Assembly: GCA_046715035.1 (NCBI GenBank) | Contig: JBKJZR010000131.1 | Span: forward strand, 1 to 12,828 | Length of the DNA stretch: 12,828 bases | Reading direction: 5' to 3' | From: PALSA-1004 sp046715035 | GTDB lineage: Bacteria > Pseudomonadota > Gammaproteobacteria > Burkholderiales > SG8-41 | Shown here: in pieces, positions 1-6,557 of the stretch | How positions within the stretch are numbered: position 1 is the stretch's first letter | Layout of the letters: each line of letters starts with the position of its first letter | Notes under the pieces: model-generated | Databases searched by the model: none | Seen by the model: only the letters and a program-made list of their open reading frames with translations | What the model was told of the DNA's origin: nothing | Position numbers and translations under genes: made by a program

Positions 1-157
1 GCTTGCCAAGCGGCAGCTCACCTGGCTGCGCGCAATGAAGGGCGTCGCCGGATTCGACTGCCTCGCCGAAGACTTGAGTGAGCGGGTGATCGCACATCTG
101 CGCCAACATCTGCCGAAGCAAAAAAACGGATACAAAACAGCGATTAGCCACAGATAA
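1..157 (+). CDS. miaA: tRNA dimethylallyltransferase MiaA, C-terminal end (partial)
   Basis: The frame starting at base 2 is open from the window edge to a TAA at 155-157 and gives about 51 residues beginning LAKRQLTWLRAMKG. The AKRQLTWLR stretch followed by a Phe-Asp-Cys/Cys-Leu segment is the familiar C-terminus of MiaA, which transfers a dimethylallyl group to A37 of tRNAs reading UNN codons. Only this tail is present, so catalytic motifs cannot be checked. The last codons (Ile-Ser-His-Arg-stop) are encoded by the left arm of an inverted repeat (147-262). The native C-terminus may therefore have been replaced or extended by insertion of that repeat. The gene converges on xseA. Confidence 0.8.
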   Translation, partial: LAKRQLTWLRAMKGVAGFDCLAEDLSERVIAHLRQHLPKQKNGYKTAISHR

Positions 158-262
158 ACACAGATAAACGCAGATGAAAAACAGTAAGTCCAGAAGACAT
201 AGCTCAAATTCAGCCAAACAGTTCTTGACTGCGGCTTGATCCTATCTGCGTTTATCTGTGGC
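147..262. repeat. Inverted repeat of CAGATAAAC words between miaA and xseA
   Basis: The left arm carries tandem versions of the word ACAGATAAAC(A/G)C at 150-175. The right arm carries the reverse complement. A perfect 17-bp inverted repeat joins 159-175 (CACAGATAAACGCAGAT) to 244-260. In an alternative register 147-165 pairs with 244-262 with one mismatch. The intervening ~68 bases are unremarkable. From memory, similar ACAGATAAACACAGAT sequences are dispersed in many environmental proteobacterial genomes; copy number here cannot be seen. It lies between convergent genes, so it could end transcription from both sides, but there is no U-run typical of an intrinsic terminator. Confidence 0.75.
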
Positions 263-326
263 TCATTCCTCGCTTCAAGTCACTGTCGACGTTTTATGGG
301 TTCCGGCTACGCTGGGTTAGGATAAA

Positions 327-1667
327 TCAGCCTTTGTCCGTCACCTGGGCGCGCGTCCAACCCTGCGCGAAAGTAATCTTCAGCTCGTCCTCCAGCGCGA
401 CTTGGGCGCTGTCATGAACGATTTCCCCCGCGGCGGTTTCGACCATGCTGTAACCGCGCGCCAGCACCGCGCGCGGATCGAGTTGCGCGAGCTGTGACGC
501 GAGACTGCCGACGCGCCCCTCGAGCGTCGTAAGGCGCTGCACGGCCGCGCGCCGCAGGCGCTGCGCGAGCGTGTGCTGGCGGAAAGCAAAGCTGCCGACA
601 TCCGGGCGCAGCGCCAGCAACTGCTGCTCGAACTGCCGGAGCTGCCACTGGCATTCGCCGGTCTGCCGCGCCCAACTGCTTTTCAGGCGACGGGCGACGT
701 GCCCCAGTTCGTTCAGCTGGCTGGCGATGCGTTCGCCCGGATGGATCAGCCGGCGCGCGAGCCCGTCGAGCTGCTGCATACACCTCTCGAGTGCGCGCTC
801 CGCCACGCGCGCCAGCCGCTGTCCGCGGTGCCCAAGCTCCTGGCGCAGATCAGTGCAGTTCGGGCTGGCCATCTGCGCAGCCGCGGTCGGCGTAGGCGCG
901 CGTACATCGGCGACGAAGTCGGCGATCGTAAAATCCGTTTCATGCCCCACGCCGCTCACCACCGGCAGCCGGCACGCATACAACGCACGCGCTACGACTT
1001 CCTCATTGAACGCCCACAAGTCCTCGATGCTGCCGCCGCCGCGGCAGACGATGAGCACATCGCATTCGGCGCGGGCGTCCGCAGTGGCAATCGCCGCCGC
1101 GATCTGCTGCGCTGCAGCGACGCCCTGCACCGCCGCCGGATAGACAACGACCGGCAGGGCAGCCATCCGGCGCCTGAGCGTGGTGAGCACGTCCCGCAGC
1201 GCAGCGGCCTGTAGTGATGTAATAACGCCGATGGCGCGGGGAAATGCCGGCAGCGCCCGCTTGCGCCCCGCATCGAACAAGCCCTCCGCCTGCAGCTTGG
1301 CTTTGAGCCGTTCGAAAGCGTCGTAAAGCGCGCCCGCTCCCGAGCGGCGCATCACTTCGACGTTGAGCTGGAACTCGCCGCGCTGCTCGTAGAGAGACGG
1401 GCACGCACGCACTTCGACCTGCATGCCGTTTTCGGGCTTCCAGTCGTGCAGCTGGAGCTTGCTGCGGAATATCACGCAGCGCACGTGCGCCTGCGCGTCC
1501 TTGAGCGAGAAATAGCAATGGCCAGACGCGGCGCGCGACAAATTAGAGATCTCGCCGGCGACCCACATCAGCGGCAGGTTGCGCTCGATCAGATCGCGCG
1601 CGAGCCGGTTGAGCTCGCTCACGCCGATGACGCGCGCAGTCTGCTCCAGGGCGGCAATCAGTGGCAT
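327..1667 (-). CDS. xseA: Exodeoxyribonuclease VII large subunit
   Basis: 446 residues, normal for XseA. With XseB this subunit forms exonuclease VII, a metal-independent nuclease that degrades single-stranded DNA from both ends to short oligonucleotides, in the cytoplasm. The N-terminal OB-fold is at about residues 12-107 (WVAGEISNLSRAASGHCYFSLKD at its start). The catalytic core has GVITS at 147-151, ALRD at 156-159, CRGGGSIEDLWAFN at 206-219 and SGVGHETDFTIADFVADVRAPTPTAAA at 236-262, all family hallmarks. A less conserved coiled region follows, then a closing LDPRAVLARGYSMV segment. The ATG at 1665-1667 leaves about 12 residues before the conserved ARVIGVSELN, typical for the family, although no strong Shine-Dalgarno precedes it. 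No xseB is visible. The gene is transcribed away from the exbB cluster and converges on miaA. Confidence 0.96.
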   Translation of the reverse strand: MPLIAALEQTARVIGVSELNRLARDLIERNLPLMWVAGEISNLSRAASGHCYFSLKDAQAHVRCVIFRSKLQLHDWKPENGMQVEVRACPSLYEQRGEFQLNVEVMRRSGAGALYDAFERLKAKLQAEGLFDAGRKRALPAFPRAIGVITSLQAAALRDVLTTLRRRMAALPVVVYPAAVQGVAAAQQIAAAIATADARAECDVLIVCRGGGSIEDLWAFNEEVVARALYACRLPVVSGVGHETDFTIADFVADVRAPTPTAAAQMASPNCTDLRQELGHRGQRLARVAERALERCMQQLDGLARRLIHPGERIASQLNELGHVARRLKSSWARQTGECQWQLRQFEQQLLALRPDVGSFAFRQHTLAQRLRRAAVQRLTTLEGRVGSLASQLAQLDPRAVLARGYSMVETAAGEIVHDSAQVALEDELKITFAQGWTRAQVTDKG

Positions 1668-1841
1668 GGCGGGATTCTACGGCGCGATACGCGCGTGAGG
1701 CGGAACAATTTTCAAACGATTCAAGGTCTACGCAATCCCGCGTCCGCTGCGGCGGAGGCGCTCATCCACAGCAGTCATCCGTTTGTAACACAGACTCCCC
1801 GCAAACCCGCATGTACGCTGGGCGTGCTGCGCAAGATACTG

Positions 1842-1870
1842 ATTATAAGAAATAATATTTGAGTTCAAAA
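1842..1870 (-). promoter_or_regulatory. Candidate promoter facing xseA
   Basis: On the minus strand a perfect TATAAT lies at 1847-1842. A weak TTTTGA sits 17 nt upstream (1870-1865, three of six matches to TTGACA). The start codon of xseA is about 175 nt downstream, so the leader would be long. The AT-rich context raises the chance of a coincidental hexamer. Confidence 0.3.
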
Positions 1871-1939
1871 ATTGAGCACAACAGTAAAATTCTTTACAGA
1901 CGGTTCACTTACGAGAACTGTTTACAAAGTTCACACAGA

Positions 1940-1964
1940 CTTATCCACAGCAACTGTGGAAAAG
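1940..1964. promoter_or_regulatory. Head-to-head pair of DnaA boxes forming a hairpin
   Basis: TTATCCACA at 1941-1949 is the strongest DnaA-box sequence. TTTTCCACA on the opposite strand at 1963-1955 also fits the TTWTNCACA consensus. Together they form an inverted repeat (1940-1950 against 1954-1964, 10 of 11 pairs, 3-nt loop). A further box with one mismatch, TCATCCACA, lies at 1762-1770, on the far side of the AT-rich stretch. The sequence match is direct. Whether this is an origin, a DnaA titration site or a DnaA-regulated promoter is not determined. Confidence 0.5.
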
Positions 1965-2119
1965 TCCACGCTCCACTTCTGACGATTTCGCGAGTCGCGC
2001 GCAGGCGTTGAATTGCGATTCACTGCGTGGCCGGAATGGGCGCGGGCCCGCGCGGCTGCACGCCCGGGCGCTCCTCTCGCATGCAATCAACCCTAAGGCG
2101 ATCGTCCTGCTGTGCGCGC

Positions 2120-2146
2120 TTGCTCAAACTTCGACGCCCATATACA
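2120..2146 (+). promoter_or_regulatory. Weak candidate promoter upstream of exbB
   Basis: TTGCTC (2120-2125) and TATACA (2141-2146) resemble -35 and -10 elements, but the spacer is only 15 nt, shorter than the usual 16-18. Transcription would start near 2153, giving a leader of about 30 nt before the TTG start of exbB. Confidence 0.3.
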
Positions 2147-2184
2147 GTGACGCGGTTTAAGATGCGGCGTGCGCGGAGAAGCCC

Positions 2185-2793
2185 TTGTTTGCACTGATTG
2201 AAGCGGCCGGATGGCCGGTGTGGCCGCTGCTGCTCGCGTCGATCATCGCACTTGCCATTATCGGCGAACGGGCCTGGTCGCTGCGCCGCAGCGTCGTTGC
2301 TCCCAGAGATCTCCTCCCCCAGGTTGTCCAGGAATACCGGCAGCACGGCGCCACGCCGCAGTTGCTCGCCAGACTTGCCAGCGGCTCGCCGCTCGCCAAG
2401 GTGTTTGCCGCTGGCCTGCGTAACGTCAAGAGCTCGCCCCAGGTGATGAAGGAATCGATCGACGAAACGGGTCGGGCGGTCGCCTACGATCTCGATCGGT
2501 TCCTGACGACGCTCGGGACGATCGCATCGATCGGTCCGCTGCTGGGCTTGCTCGGCACCGTCATCGGCATGATCGAAATATTCGGCTCGCAGACGCCGTC
2601 CGGCAGCAACCCGATCGTCCTCGCGCATGGCATTTCGATTGCGCTCTATAACACGGCGTTCGGCCTGATCGTCGCCATTCCGAGCATGATCTTCCACCGC
2701 CATTACCGCAATCAGGTCGATGCTCTGGTCGTCGAAATGGAGAGCCAGGCGGTGAAACTGGTCGAGATCATTCACGGGGAGCGTCAGGGCTAA
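2185..2793 (+). CDS. exbB: MotA/TolQ/ExbB proton channel family protein (ExbB-like)
   Basis: 202 residues. ExbB-type proteins form a pentameric inner-membrane proton channel that, with ExbD, energises outer-membrane or envelope processes. Three hydrophobic segments are visible: about 10-27, 108-134 (FLTTLGTIASIGPLLGLLGTVIG, the conserved family core) and 148-172 (LAHGISIALYNTAFGLIVAIPSM, matching the conserved second core helix). The cytoplasmic loop lies between the first two, as in ExbB/TolQ. The start is TTG at 2185, supported by GGAG at 2175-2178 six bases upstream and by the normal family N-terminus; no ATG lies nearby in frame. exbD follows after 20 nt. No TonB or TolA is seen, so the partner and cargo are unknown. 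The TolQ paralogue is less likely given the lpxK neighbourhood, where ExbBD pairs are common in betaproteobacteria. Confidence 0.9.
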   Translation: MFALIEAAGWPVWPLLLASIIALAIIGERAWSLRRSVVAPRDLLPQVVQEYRQHGATPQLLARLASGSPLAKVFAAGLRNVKSSPQVMKESIDETGRAVAYDLDRFLTTLGTIASIGPLLGLLGTVIGMIEIFGSQTPSGSNPIVLAHGISIALYNTAFGLIVAIPSMIFHRHYRNQVDALVVEMESQAVKLVEIIHGERQG

Positions 2794-2813
2794 GCCTGAG
2801 CGGGCCCGTCGCC

Positions 2814-3233
2814 ATGAATTTCCGACCCACCCGCCACCGGGAAGAGCCCGAGATCAACCTCATCGCGTTGATCGACGTGCTGCTGGTCATCCTCATCTTC
2901 CTGATGGTGACCACGACCTACTCCCGCTACGCCGAGCTGCAGATCAACCTGCCGACGGCGGACGCGAACAAGCCGGAAGAACGCCCCAACCAGATCAATG
3001 TCGGCGTCGACGGCACCGGCATCTACACGGTCAACAAGACGACGCTCCAATTTCGCAATCCCGAGGCCTTTGCCGAAGAGCTCAAGCGCGCCGCAGGCGG
3101 CAAGCCCGACCCGGTCATCGTCGTCAATGCGGATGCTGCTGCAACGCACCAGTCGGTGATCAACATCATGGAAGCGGCACGCATCGCCGGCTACAGCCGC
3201 ATAACTTTCACGACCCAAGCCAGCAAGAAGTGA
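2814..3233 (+). CDS. exbD: Biopolymer transport protein ExbD
   Basis: 139 residues, usual for ExbD/TolR. A short basic-acidic cytoplasmic N-terminus leads into one membrane helix at about 14-33 (EINLIALIDVLLVILIFLMV). It contains Asp21, the position of the conserved protonatable Asp of ExbD that rotates within the ExbB pore. A periplasmic domain follows (~40-135), ending in a VIVVNADAAATHQSVINIMEAARIAGYSRITFTT segment typical of the family. The ATG at 2814 gives the expected N-terminus; the Shine-Dalgarno is weak. The gene is co-directional with exbB (20-nt gap) and almost certainly co-transcribed. Its last Lys codon and TGA stop lie inside the left arm of an inverted repeat that fills the gap to lpxK. 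Confidence 0.92.
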   Translation: MNFRPTRHREEPEINLIALIDVLLVILIFLMVTTTYSRYAELQINLPTADANKPEERPNQINVGVDGTGIYTVNKTTLQFRNPEAFAEELKRAAGGKPDPVIVVNADAAATHQSVINIMEAARIAGYSRITFTTQASKK

Positions 3234-3324
3234 AGAGTAACAGTGACGAGTGAAGACTGAGGAGCAAGACTCGCAACCGCGCGTTGTCCCACACTCTTCA
3301 CTCCTTACTCTTTACTCCTCACGT
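3228..3324. repeat. Stop-to-start inverted repeat between exbD and lpxK (GAGTGA words)
   Basis: The left arm 3228-3262 (purine-rich, words such as GTGAAGAGTAA and GAGTGAAGA) aligns with the reverse complement of the right arm 3289-3324 at about 29 of 36 positions with one gap. The best core is GAGTGAAGA at 3249-3257 matching TCTTCACTC in the right arm. The hairpin would start at the exbD stop and end 9 nt before the lpxK ATG at 3334. The two arms are about 26 nt apart. Confidence 0.7.
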
Positions 3325-3333
3325 CTCGCCGCA

Positions 3334-4353
3334 ATGCACTGGCTCCAGGGAACCTGGTATCGGCTTTCGCTGTTGCATATCCTGCTCGTGCCGCTCGCAC
3401 TGGTGTTCGGGATCTTCGCGGCAGTCCGGCGCGCGCTCTACCGCGCGGGCGTCCTGCGCGCCGTGCGCCTGCCGGTGCCGGTAGTTATCGTCGGCAACAT
3501 CAGTGTCGGCGGCACCGGCAAAACCCCGCTGGTCATCTGGCTCGCCGGGGCCTTGCGCGAGCGAGGGCTGCAACCCGGCGTTATCTGCCGCGGCTATCTC
3601 GGCACGGCACGCGATCCTCAGCGAGCTTGCGCCGATAGCGACCCCAAGATCGTCGGCGACGAGGCCGTGCTGCTCGCGCGGCGCTGCGATTGCCCAGTGT
3701 GGATCGGCGCGGATCGCGCAGCCGCGGCGCGCGGCCTGCTGTCGGCGCACCCCGAGTGCAACGTCGTGATCAGCGACGACGGCCTGCAGCACTATGCGCT
3801 CGGGCGCGACGTCGAACTGGCGGTGATCGATCGCGAGCGCGGCTTTGGCAACGGCATGCTGCTGCCTGCGGGGCCGTTGCGCGAGCCCCCGCGGCGCCTC
3901 GCCCGAGTCGACGCCATCGTCCTCAATGGCGCGCTGATGTTTCCGCGCGCCAGGCTGCCCGACTCCGTGCCCTCGTTCGAGATGCATCTGGCCGGCGACG
4001 TCTTCTACGACGTGCACGATCCGGCGACGCGGTGCGGACCGGAAAGTCTCGCCGGCCAGCAGCTGCACGCCTTGGCGGCGATCGGCCATCCGCACCGATT
4101 CTTCGATCACCTGCGCGGCCTCGGGCTCACGTTCATCGCGCATTCCTTCGCCGACCATCATGCATTCACGGCGTCCGACCTCGCCTTCGCTGGCGGGGAT
4201 GCGGTCATCATGACCGAAAAAGATGCGGTAAAATGCACGGGCCTGCGCAACGCGAAACTGTGGGCGCTGCGAGTCGATGCGGTCGTCGAGCCTGCGCTGG
4301 TGACGTTGATACTGAAAACAATCCGGAGGGAGGGCGGTCTTCGTGGACCCTAA
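3334..4353 (+). CDS. lpxK: Tetraacyldisaccharide 4'-kinase LpxK
   Basis: 339 residues from the ATG at 3334. LpxK phosphorylates the 4' position of the lipid A disaccharide at the inner membrane, yielding lipid IVA. An N-terminal membrane anchor is at about 12-30, followed by the P-loop GGTGKTP at 59-65 within VVIVGNISVGGTGKTP, the VICRGY motif, VGDEA, the SDDGLQHYALGRDVELAVID active-site segment, and LLPAGPLREPPRRLARVDAIVLNG. MTEKDAVKC near the C-terminus is also typical. The frame extends up to a GTG at 3250, but those 28 extra residues are encoded by the repeat arms and do not resemble LpxK; MHWLQGTWYR is the usual N-terminus. No Shine-Dalgarno precedes 3334, where the leader is pyrimidine-rich. 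The 3' end overlaps the next gene by 11 nt. Confidence 0.95.
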   Translation: MHWLQGTWYRLSLLHILLVPLALVFGIFAAVRRALYRAGVLRAVRLPVPVVIVGNISVGGTGKTPLVIWLAGALRERGLQPGVICRGYLGTARDPQRACADSDPKIVGDEAVLLARRCDCPVWIGADRAAAARGLLSAHPECNVVISDDGLQHYALGRDVELAVIDRERGFGNGMLLPAGPLREPPRRLARVDAIVLNGALMFPRARLPDSVPSFEMHLAGDVFYDVHDPATRCGPESLAGQQLHALAAIGHPHRFFDHLRGLGLTFIAHSFADHHAFTASDLAFAGGDAVIMTEKDAVKCTGLRNAKLWALRVDAVVEPALVTLILKTIRREGGLRGP

Positions 4354-4522
4354 ATTGCTCGACATACTGGTCTGCCCGATCTGCAAAGGGCCGCTCGTTT
4401 TTGTCAAGTCCCAGCAGGAACTCATCTGCAAGCCCGATCGTCTGGCTTATGCGATCAAGGATGGCATCCCTGTCATGCTCGAAGACGAGGCGCGCAAGCT
4501 GGCGCCGGACGAAGAGGTCTAA
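4343..4522 (+). CDS. Trm112/YcaR family small protein (UPF0434-like)
   Basis: 59 residues, too short for a usual ORF cutoff but clearly real. It begins MDPKLLDILVCPICKGPLVF, continues through ELICKPDRLAYAIKDGIPVMLEDEAR, and matches the YcaR/UPF0434 family usually encoded between lpxK and kdsB. The CPIC pair at residues 11-14 and Cys29 suggest the remains of a zinc site as in Trm112-type proteins. The GTG start at 4343 overlaps the lpxK end by 11 nt and is preceded by a strong GGAGGG at 4329-4334 with 8-nt spacing, so translation is probably coupled to lpxK. Bacterial Trm112-like proteins are thought to be partners of methyltransferases; the role here is unknown. The TAA stop is the first bases of a direct repeat that fills the gap to kdsB. 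Confidence 0.93.
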   Translation: MDPKLLDILVCPICKGPLVFVKSQQELICKPDRLAYAIKDGIPVMLEDEARKLAPDEEV

Positions 4523-4633
4523 CGGCAGGATTGAGGATTGAGGGTCGAGTCGGGCTAACGGCACAGGATTGAGGATCGAGTCGGGCTCTAACTCCATCCT
4601 CGATCCTCGATCCTCAATCCCAATCCTCAATCC
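4520..4633. repeat. Stop-to-start repeat between the Trm112-like gene and kdsB (GGATTGAG words)
   Basis: Two direct copies occur on the left: 4520-4555 and 4556-4586, both running from TAACGGCA through GGATTGAGG to TCGAGTCGGGC. The right side is the reverse complement of the words. Two nested perfect inverted repeats are present: 4528-4540 with 4621-4633 (13 bp) and 4566-4580 with 4606-4620 (15 bp). Transcribed, this would fold into one long hairpin running from 5 nt after the upstream stop to 3 nt before the kdsB ATG. The upstream gene's TAA is itself part of the first direct copy. Confidence 0.85.
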
Positions 4634-4636
4634 CGC

Positions 4637-5413
4637 ATGTTCGATTTCTCCGTCATCATTCCGGCGCGCTACGACTCGACGCGGCTGCCGGGCAAGCCGC
4701 TCGCTGATATCGGCGGCAGGCCGATGGTGGTGCACGTGGCGGATCGCGCGCGCGCGAGCGGCGCCGCTGAGATCGTCATCGCAACGGATCACGACGCAAT
4801 CGCCCAGGCGGCGCATCGGCACGGTTACACCGCTGCGATGACGCGATCGACGCACGCGTCGGGCACCGATCGGATCGCCGAAATCGCCGCACGCCTGCAC
4901 TATCCGCCCGAGCGCATCGTCGTCAATGTGCAGGGCGACGAGCCGTTGGTGGACCCGCAATTGATACGCGCGGTAGCGCAGCAGCTTGCCGATCATCCTG
5001 CCGCGGCGATGGCGACGGCATGCAGCACGATCGACAGCGCCGCACACCTCGTCGATCCGAACGTCGTCAAGGTCGTTCTGGACCGTGAGGGCTGCGCGCT
5101 TTACTTCAGCCGCGCACCCATACCCTATGCGCGCGATGCCCACGCGCAGGGCATCAAGACGGTTCCGCCAGGCCTCCCGGTCTATCGCCACATCGGTATC
5201 TACGCCTACCGGGCCGCGTTCCTCGCCAGCTATGCACGACTCGCGCCCGCGCCGATCGAGCAGTTCGAAGCCCTGGAACAGCTGCGTGCCTTGTGGCATG
5301 GCCATCGCATCAGCGTGACCATTGCCGCAACTGCGCCGCATGGCGGGGTGGATACTCCCGCCGATCTCGAGCGCGTGCGCGCGGCCGTGGCAAGCGTGCA
5401 GGCTCGCGTGTAG
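4637..5413 (+). CDS. kdsB: 3-deoxy-manno-octulosonate cytidylyltransferase (CMP-Kdo synthetase)
   Basis: 258 residues, standard length. KdsB activates Kdo with CTP, giving CMP-Kdo and PPi for addition to lipid IVA, in the cytoplasm. Motifs in order: FSVIIPARYDSTRLPGKPL (CTP-binding N-terminus), VIATDHD, TRSTHASGTDRIAE, IVVNVQGDEPLVDP (metal-binding Asp), YFSRAPIPYARD, YRHIGIYAYR and LEQLRAL. All key motifs look intact. The ATG at 4637 gives the canonical N-terminus. The leader directly before it is the pyrimidine-rich right arm of the repeat with no Shine-Dalgarno, so initiation may depend on coupling or on the repeat structure. It belongs functionally with lpxK upstream. Confidence 0.96.
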   Translation: MFDFSVIIPARYDSTRLPGKPLADIGGRPMVVHVADRARASGAAEIVIATDHDAIAQAAHRHGYTAAMTRSTHASGTDRIAEIAARLHYPPERIVVNVQGDEPLVDPQLIRAVAQQLADHPAAAMATACSTIDSAAHLVDPNVVKVVLDREGCALYFSRAPIPYARDAHAQGIKTVPPGLPVYRHIGIYAYRAAFLASYARLAPAPIEQFEALEQLRALWHGHRISVTIAATAPHGGVDTPADLERVRAAVASVQARV

Positions 5414-5439
5414 AACCACCTGAGCGGAACCGGTATAAT
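5411..5439 (+). promoter_or_regulatory. Candidate sigma70 promoter for adk
   Basis: A perfect TATAAT at 5434-5439 lies in the 110-nt gap between kdsB and adk. A weak TAGAAC at 5411-5416 sits 17 nt upstream, overlapping the kdsB stop. Transcription would begin near 5446, leaving a leader of about 78 nt. This would let adk be expressed independently of the lipid A genes. Confidence 0.5.
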
Positions 5440-5523
5440 CCGCGGCTCCGTTAACTGATCCGCCAGTCGCCCGGCCCGATAACGCGCGCCTCATCCCTCA
5501 GCAAAGCTTCGTAGGATACAAGC

Positions 5524-6195
5524 ATGATGCGCATCATCCTGCTGGGCTTGCCCGGCGCGGGCAAAGGCACGCAGGCGCAGTTTCTGATTAAGCGCTACCA
5601 GATTCCACAGATCTCGACCGGTGCCATGCTGCGTGCTGAAATCGATGCCGGCAGCAAGCTCGGCAAGGAAGCGCAGAAATACATGGAAGCCGGCAATCTT
5701 GTGCCCGATAAGCTCGTCACCGAGATGGTGCAACAGCGCATTGCGCAGCCCGACTGCGAGCGCGGATTCATCATCGATGGCTTTCCCCGCACCGTGGCAC
5801 AGGCCGAGGCGCTGCGTGCCAGCGGCGTCGAAATCGACTTCGTCATCGAGATCGAGGTCGGTGACCCGGAGATTCTGCGCCGCATGAGCGGGCGGCGCGT
5901 GCACCCCGCGTCGGGGCGCACCTACCACATCGAGTTCAACCCGCCGAAAGTGCCGGATCGGGACGATCTGACCGGAGAGCCGCTGACCCAGCGCCCCGAC
6001 GACAACGAGGAAACGGTCATGAAGCGGATCGCCAACTATCACGCGATGACCAAGCCGCTGGTCAATTATTACCTCAGATGGGCGGATAGCGGGGACCCGC
6101 GCGCGCCGCATTATGTCAATCTCTACGGCCGCGGCTCGATCGAGCACATTCGCGACAAGATGCTCGCCGCGCTCGCGCACCCCCACCGGTCATGA
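5524..6195 (+). CDS. adk: Adenylate kinase
   Basis: 223 residues, long (LID-containing) form. It catalyses ATP + AMP = 2 ADP in the cytoplasm. Motifs: P-loop GLPGAGKGT at 8-16, ISTGAMLR at 30-37, GFIIDGFPRT at 81-90 (Asp85 and Arg89 of the active site), GRRVH at 123-127 opening the LID, then QRPDDNEETVMKR with the LID arginines. The LID lacks the four-Cys zinc site, as in most Gram-negative enzymes. Oddity: the near-invariant Asp of the ISTGDMLR motif (Asp33 in E. coli) is Ala34 here (codon GCC, 5623-5625). ATG 5524 is favoured by AGGA at 5513-5516 with 7-nt spacing; a second ATG follows immediately at 5527. The end overlaps the next gene by 4 nt (ATGA). Confidence 0.96.
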   Translation: MMRIILLGLPGAGKGTQAQFLIKRYQIPQISTGAMLRAEIDAGSKLGKEAQKYMEAGNLVPDKLVTEMVQQRIAQPDCERGFIIDGFPRTVAQAEALRASGVEIDFVIEIEVGDPEILRRMSGRRVHPASGRTYHIEFNPPKVPDRDDLTGEPLTQRPDDNEETVMKRIANYHAMTKPLVNYYLRWADSGDPRAPHYVNLYGRGSIEHIRDKMLAALAHPHRS

Positions 6196-6557
6196 GCGGT
6201 ATCCCCGATTTTACCGACGCCGATCGCTGGATTGTCGAGACCGCACTGAAGGAACGTTACGCCCGCGTCGTCCGCGCGGAAGCAGCCGACAGCGAAATCA
6301 AGCTCGACCCGGCGACCGACAGTGTCACGGTCTGCCCGACGCTGTACTGGGAGCAATACGGCGTCGAATTCGTCATCTTCAAGGTCGCCGCTGAGCGTTT
6401 CCGCAGCCAGTTTTTCTACTCCGCCCTCGAACAGTTTGGGACCGGCCGCGATTTCGACGATATCGCCGAATGCGTGACCACTACGCTCAAGCTCCAGGCG
6501 GATCACGAAAAAGACTGCGCCGGCGCGTCTTCCGGAAAGACCGGCGCGGATCTTTAG
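6192..6557 (+). CDS. Conserved-looking hypothetical protein, translationally coupled to adk
   Basis: 121 residues, no recognised domain. It begins MSGIPDFTDADRWIVETALKERY and contains a compact alpha/beta-looking stretch (KLDPATDSVTVCPTLYWEQYGVEFVIFKVAAERFRSQFFY) with many aromatic residues, followed by a likely disordered C-terminus. I recall similar small proteins in betaproteobacteria, but no function. No signal peptide or membrane helix is seen, so it is probably cytoplasmic. The ATG overlaps the adk stop (ATGA), implying translation coupled to adk. A GC-rich stem-loop begins at the last base of its stop codon. Codon use and composition match the neighbours. Confidence 0.8.
   Translation: MSGIPDFTDADRWIVETALKERYARVVRAEAADSEIKLDPATDSVTVCPTLYWEQYGVEFVIFKVAAERFRSQFFYSALEQFGTGRDFDDIAECVTTTLKLQADHEKDCAGASSGKTGADL

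Larger units (their letters stand above)
1668..2184. other. Non-coding island between divergent xseA and exbB, AT-rich core with DnaA boxes
   Basis: No protein-like frame stands out here. Bases ~1838-1935 are clearly AT-rich against a GC-rich background. The stretch holds two consensus DnaA boxes (1941-1949 and 1955-1963), a one-mismatch box (1762-1770), a pair of TTTACA/GTTCAC direct repeats (1893-1908 and 1921-1934), a good -10 hexamer on the minus strand (1842-1847), and a perfect 14-bp palindrome GCGCGGGCCCGCGC at 2040-2053. The right part (1980-2180) is GC-rich and leads to the exbB ribosome-binding site. Confidence 0.7.

Noticed and set aside
147..175. Tandem CAGATAAAC words as a plasmid-type iteron array
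   Set aside because: Only two or three words occur and they are mirrored on the right side, fitting an inverted dispersed repeat rather than iterons.
2020..2775. A 251-residue open frame on the minus strand opposite exbB
   Set aside because: Composition is typical of antisense frames and exbB is well supported by its family motifs.
3319..4431. A 370-residue open frame on the minus strand opposite lpxK
   Set aside because: It is a shadow of lpxK codons, rich in Arg/Gln/Asp, without a ribosome-binding site or recognisable domain.
4208..5494. A 428-residue open frame on the minus strand opposite kdsB
   Set aside because: It is antisense to kdsB and runs through the repeat between genes; no domain seen.
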